Assembly: GCA_030606465.1 (NCBI GenBank)
Contig: JAUWGL010000050.1
Location: forward strand, 1 to 6,549
Length of the DNA: 6,549 bases
Direction of reading: 5' to 3'
Origin: Thermoplasmata archaeon
GTDB taxonomy: Archaea; Thermoplasmatota; E2; DHVEG-1
Shown here: positions 5,392-6,549 of the stretch, piece after piece
How positions within the stretch are numbered: position 1 is the first letter of the stretch
Layout: every line of letters starts with the position of its first letter
Program-made: the position numbers and the translations under genes
The notes under the pieces: model-generated
Told to the model about the DNA's origin: nothing
The model's database searches: none
Seen by the model: only the letters and a program-made list of their open reading frames with translations

Positions 5392-6549
5392 TTATTTGTA
5401 TGGTAAGAACTCTTTACCCAATAATTCCCTACCAATAATCAGTCTCATTATATTCATAGTTCCTTCAGCACCAATTGAATAAGATCTGACACCACGTATA
5501 CCCATTTCTATAGGATATTCCTTGGTATAACCAGTGGCACCAAGCCAATCTGCTACCTCATTCATAACTTCAAAAGCATGAATAGGTGCACGAAGCTTAG
5601 TCATAGCTGCTGCAAGGGCAACATCATGATGGGTAAACTTGTTTTCATTGTACATCTTGTCCATAATCCAAGCAGCCCGGTAGGTCAAAAGTTTAACACT
5701 TTCAATATTACAATAATGTTCTGCTAATGGAAACTGTATCCCTTCAAAACTTCCTAATGGCCGTCCAAATGCTTTACGTATTTTTATATGCTCAATTCCA
5801 AGTTCTAACGCTGCTTCTGATGCTCCTACACATGTAGCTCCAATAAGAGTGCGTGCAGCTGAGAATCCTTCCATTGCATAATAAAAACCTTTATTTTGTT
5901 CACCAATTAAATATTGCTCTGGTAGTTTTACATTCTTCATTGAAAAACCACCTGTGGATATTCCCATACGCCCCATGTCCTCAAGAAGAGTAGTTACTAT
6001 ACCTGGGTTATCTTTTAATGGAACAGAAAAAAATGAAAATCCTTTATGGCCTTTAGCCGGATCGGTTCTTGCAAGGGTTAGATGAATTCCTCCCTTTTTA
6101 CTGGATTCAGCAACACCGCTGATAAACATTTTTTCTCCATTTATAATCCATTGATTTTCTTTTTTTACTGCTTTTGTTTTGGCAGCTCCAACTATATCAG
6201 AGCCTCCTTCTGGCTCTGTTACAGCTATACCACAAAAAGCTTTTCCTGAGGTTACTAATGGTAGATATTCCTTCTTAGCTTCTGGGGCTCCATATCGATT
6301 AAAAATAAATCCCCAAGCGGCTTCAACCAGGTATAAAACTGGAATTGCAAGACTAATGTCTGCCCGCCCTAGTTCTTCAGCTGCGATACTTGCCATTGTC
6401 CAATCTACACCAGCTCCTCCATATTCTTGTGATACAGTTGGAGCTAGTAATCCAAGATTAGCCATGTCTCTAATGATTTCATCAGGTATTTTTTTATTAG
6501 TGTCAATCTCACGGATTCTTGGTTTAATTTTTTTCTGAGCAAAATCTCT
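5392..6549 (-). CDS. Acyl-CoA dehydrogenase, divergent subgroup (5' end outside the window)
   Basis: An FAD-dependent acyl-CoA dehydrogenase with 385 residues visible. A Met codon at 6465 is not the likely start: the frame stays open to the edge and reads RDFAQKKIKPRIREID, the normal helix of the N-terminal domain, matching REFCNKEIKP at residue 17 of the neighbouring dehydrogenase. About 16 residues are thus missing, giving some 400 in total. The FAD signature is TEPEGGSD (near 6197-6220) with Gly instead of the usual Ala, followed by KMFISG. RKAFGRPLGSFEGIQFPLAE and GATGYTKEYPIE follow. The catalytic Glu is kept in IGAEGTMNIMR, 24 residues from the end, but the YFRD segment and SEVQ are replaced by GVRSYS and MNIM. 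It is clearly a different subgroup from the 4234-5373 gene, not a recent duplicate. The substrate is unknown; tail-to-tail location with the other gene suggests the same pathway. Confidence 0.93.
   Translation of the reverse strand, partial: RDFAQKKIKPRIREIDTNKKIPDEIIRDMANLGLLAPTVSQEYGGAGVDWTMASIAAEELGRADISLAIPVLYLVEAAWGFIFNRYGAPEAKKEYLPLVTSGKAFCGIAVTEPEGGSDIVGAAKTKAVKKENQWIINGEKMFISGVAESSKKGGIHLTLARTDPAKGHKGFSFFSVPLKDNPGIVTTLLEDMGRMGISTGGFSMKNVKLPEQYLIGEQNKGFYYAMEGFSAARTLIGATCVGASEAALELGIEHIKIRKAFGRPLGSFEGIQFPLAEHYCNIESVKLLTYRAAWIMDKMYNENKFTHHDVALAAAMTKLRAPIHAFEVMNEVADWLGATGYTKEYPIEMGIRGVRSYSIGAEGTMNIMRLIIGRELLGKEFLPYK

Noticed and set aside
6179..6538. Plus-strand open frame of 119 codons opposite the second dehydrogenase
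   Set aside because: It lies wholly antisense to strongly conserved dehydrogenase sequence, has no ribosome site or TATA element, and its composition is that of a mirror of the real frame.
1..6549. Mobile element, CRISPR array, tRNA/rRNA or defence system
   Set aside because: No direct repeats with spacers, transposase motifs, terminal inverted repeats, tRNA-like cloverleaf or defence-family motifs were seen; the genes are intact metabolic and regulatory genes.

Overview
The window looks like a piece of an archaeal chromosome, most likely from an uncultured, AT-rich euryarchaeal or Thermoplasmatota-type lineage. The evidence is indirect. Genes sit behind TATA-box-like elements about 25 bases before the expected transcript start, one gene appears leaderless, several starts carry GGAGG/GGTGG-type ribosome sites, and one gene is a small HTH plus Cys-pair regulator of a kind typical of archaea. 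No rRNA or marker gene fixes the taxon.

Layout, left to right: (1) bases 1-52 may hold the last codons of an unidentified plus-strand gene; (2) a minus-strand AMP-forming acyl-CoA synthetase of the acetyl-CoA synthetase family (53-1987); (3) a short divergent promoter region; (4) a plus-strand cluster of a small ferredoxin (2121-2330), a GNAT acetyltransferase (2353-2784) and a DUF2156 protein (2786-3688), the last two separated by one base; (5) a convergent minus-strand HTH/Cys-pair regulator (3705-4040); (6) a 193-base divergent intergenic region; (7) a plus-strand short-chain-type acyl-CoA dehydrogenase (4234-5373); (8) a convergent minus-strand second acyl-CoA dehydrogenase of a different subgroup (5392 to beyond the right edge, 5' end missing).

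Functional theme: activation of a carboxylic acid to its CoA thioester followed by alpha,beta-dehydrogenation, meaning fatty, branched-chain or other short acid catabolism. The synthetase has Gly where acetate-specific enzymes have a pocket-closing Trp, so an acid larger than acetate is likely. ETF, hydratase, hydroxyacyl-CoA dehydrogenase and thiolase are not in the window. The ferredoxin appears to be of 7-Fe type (one cluster ligand Cys replaced by Ala). The GNAT/DUF2156 pair is the least understood part. All complete genes are intact, with no mobile element, CRISPR array or RNA gene visible.
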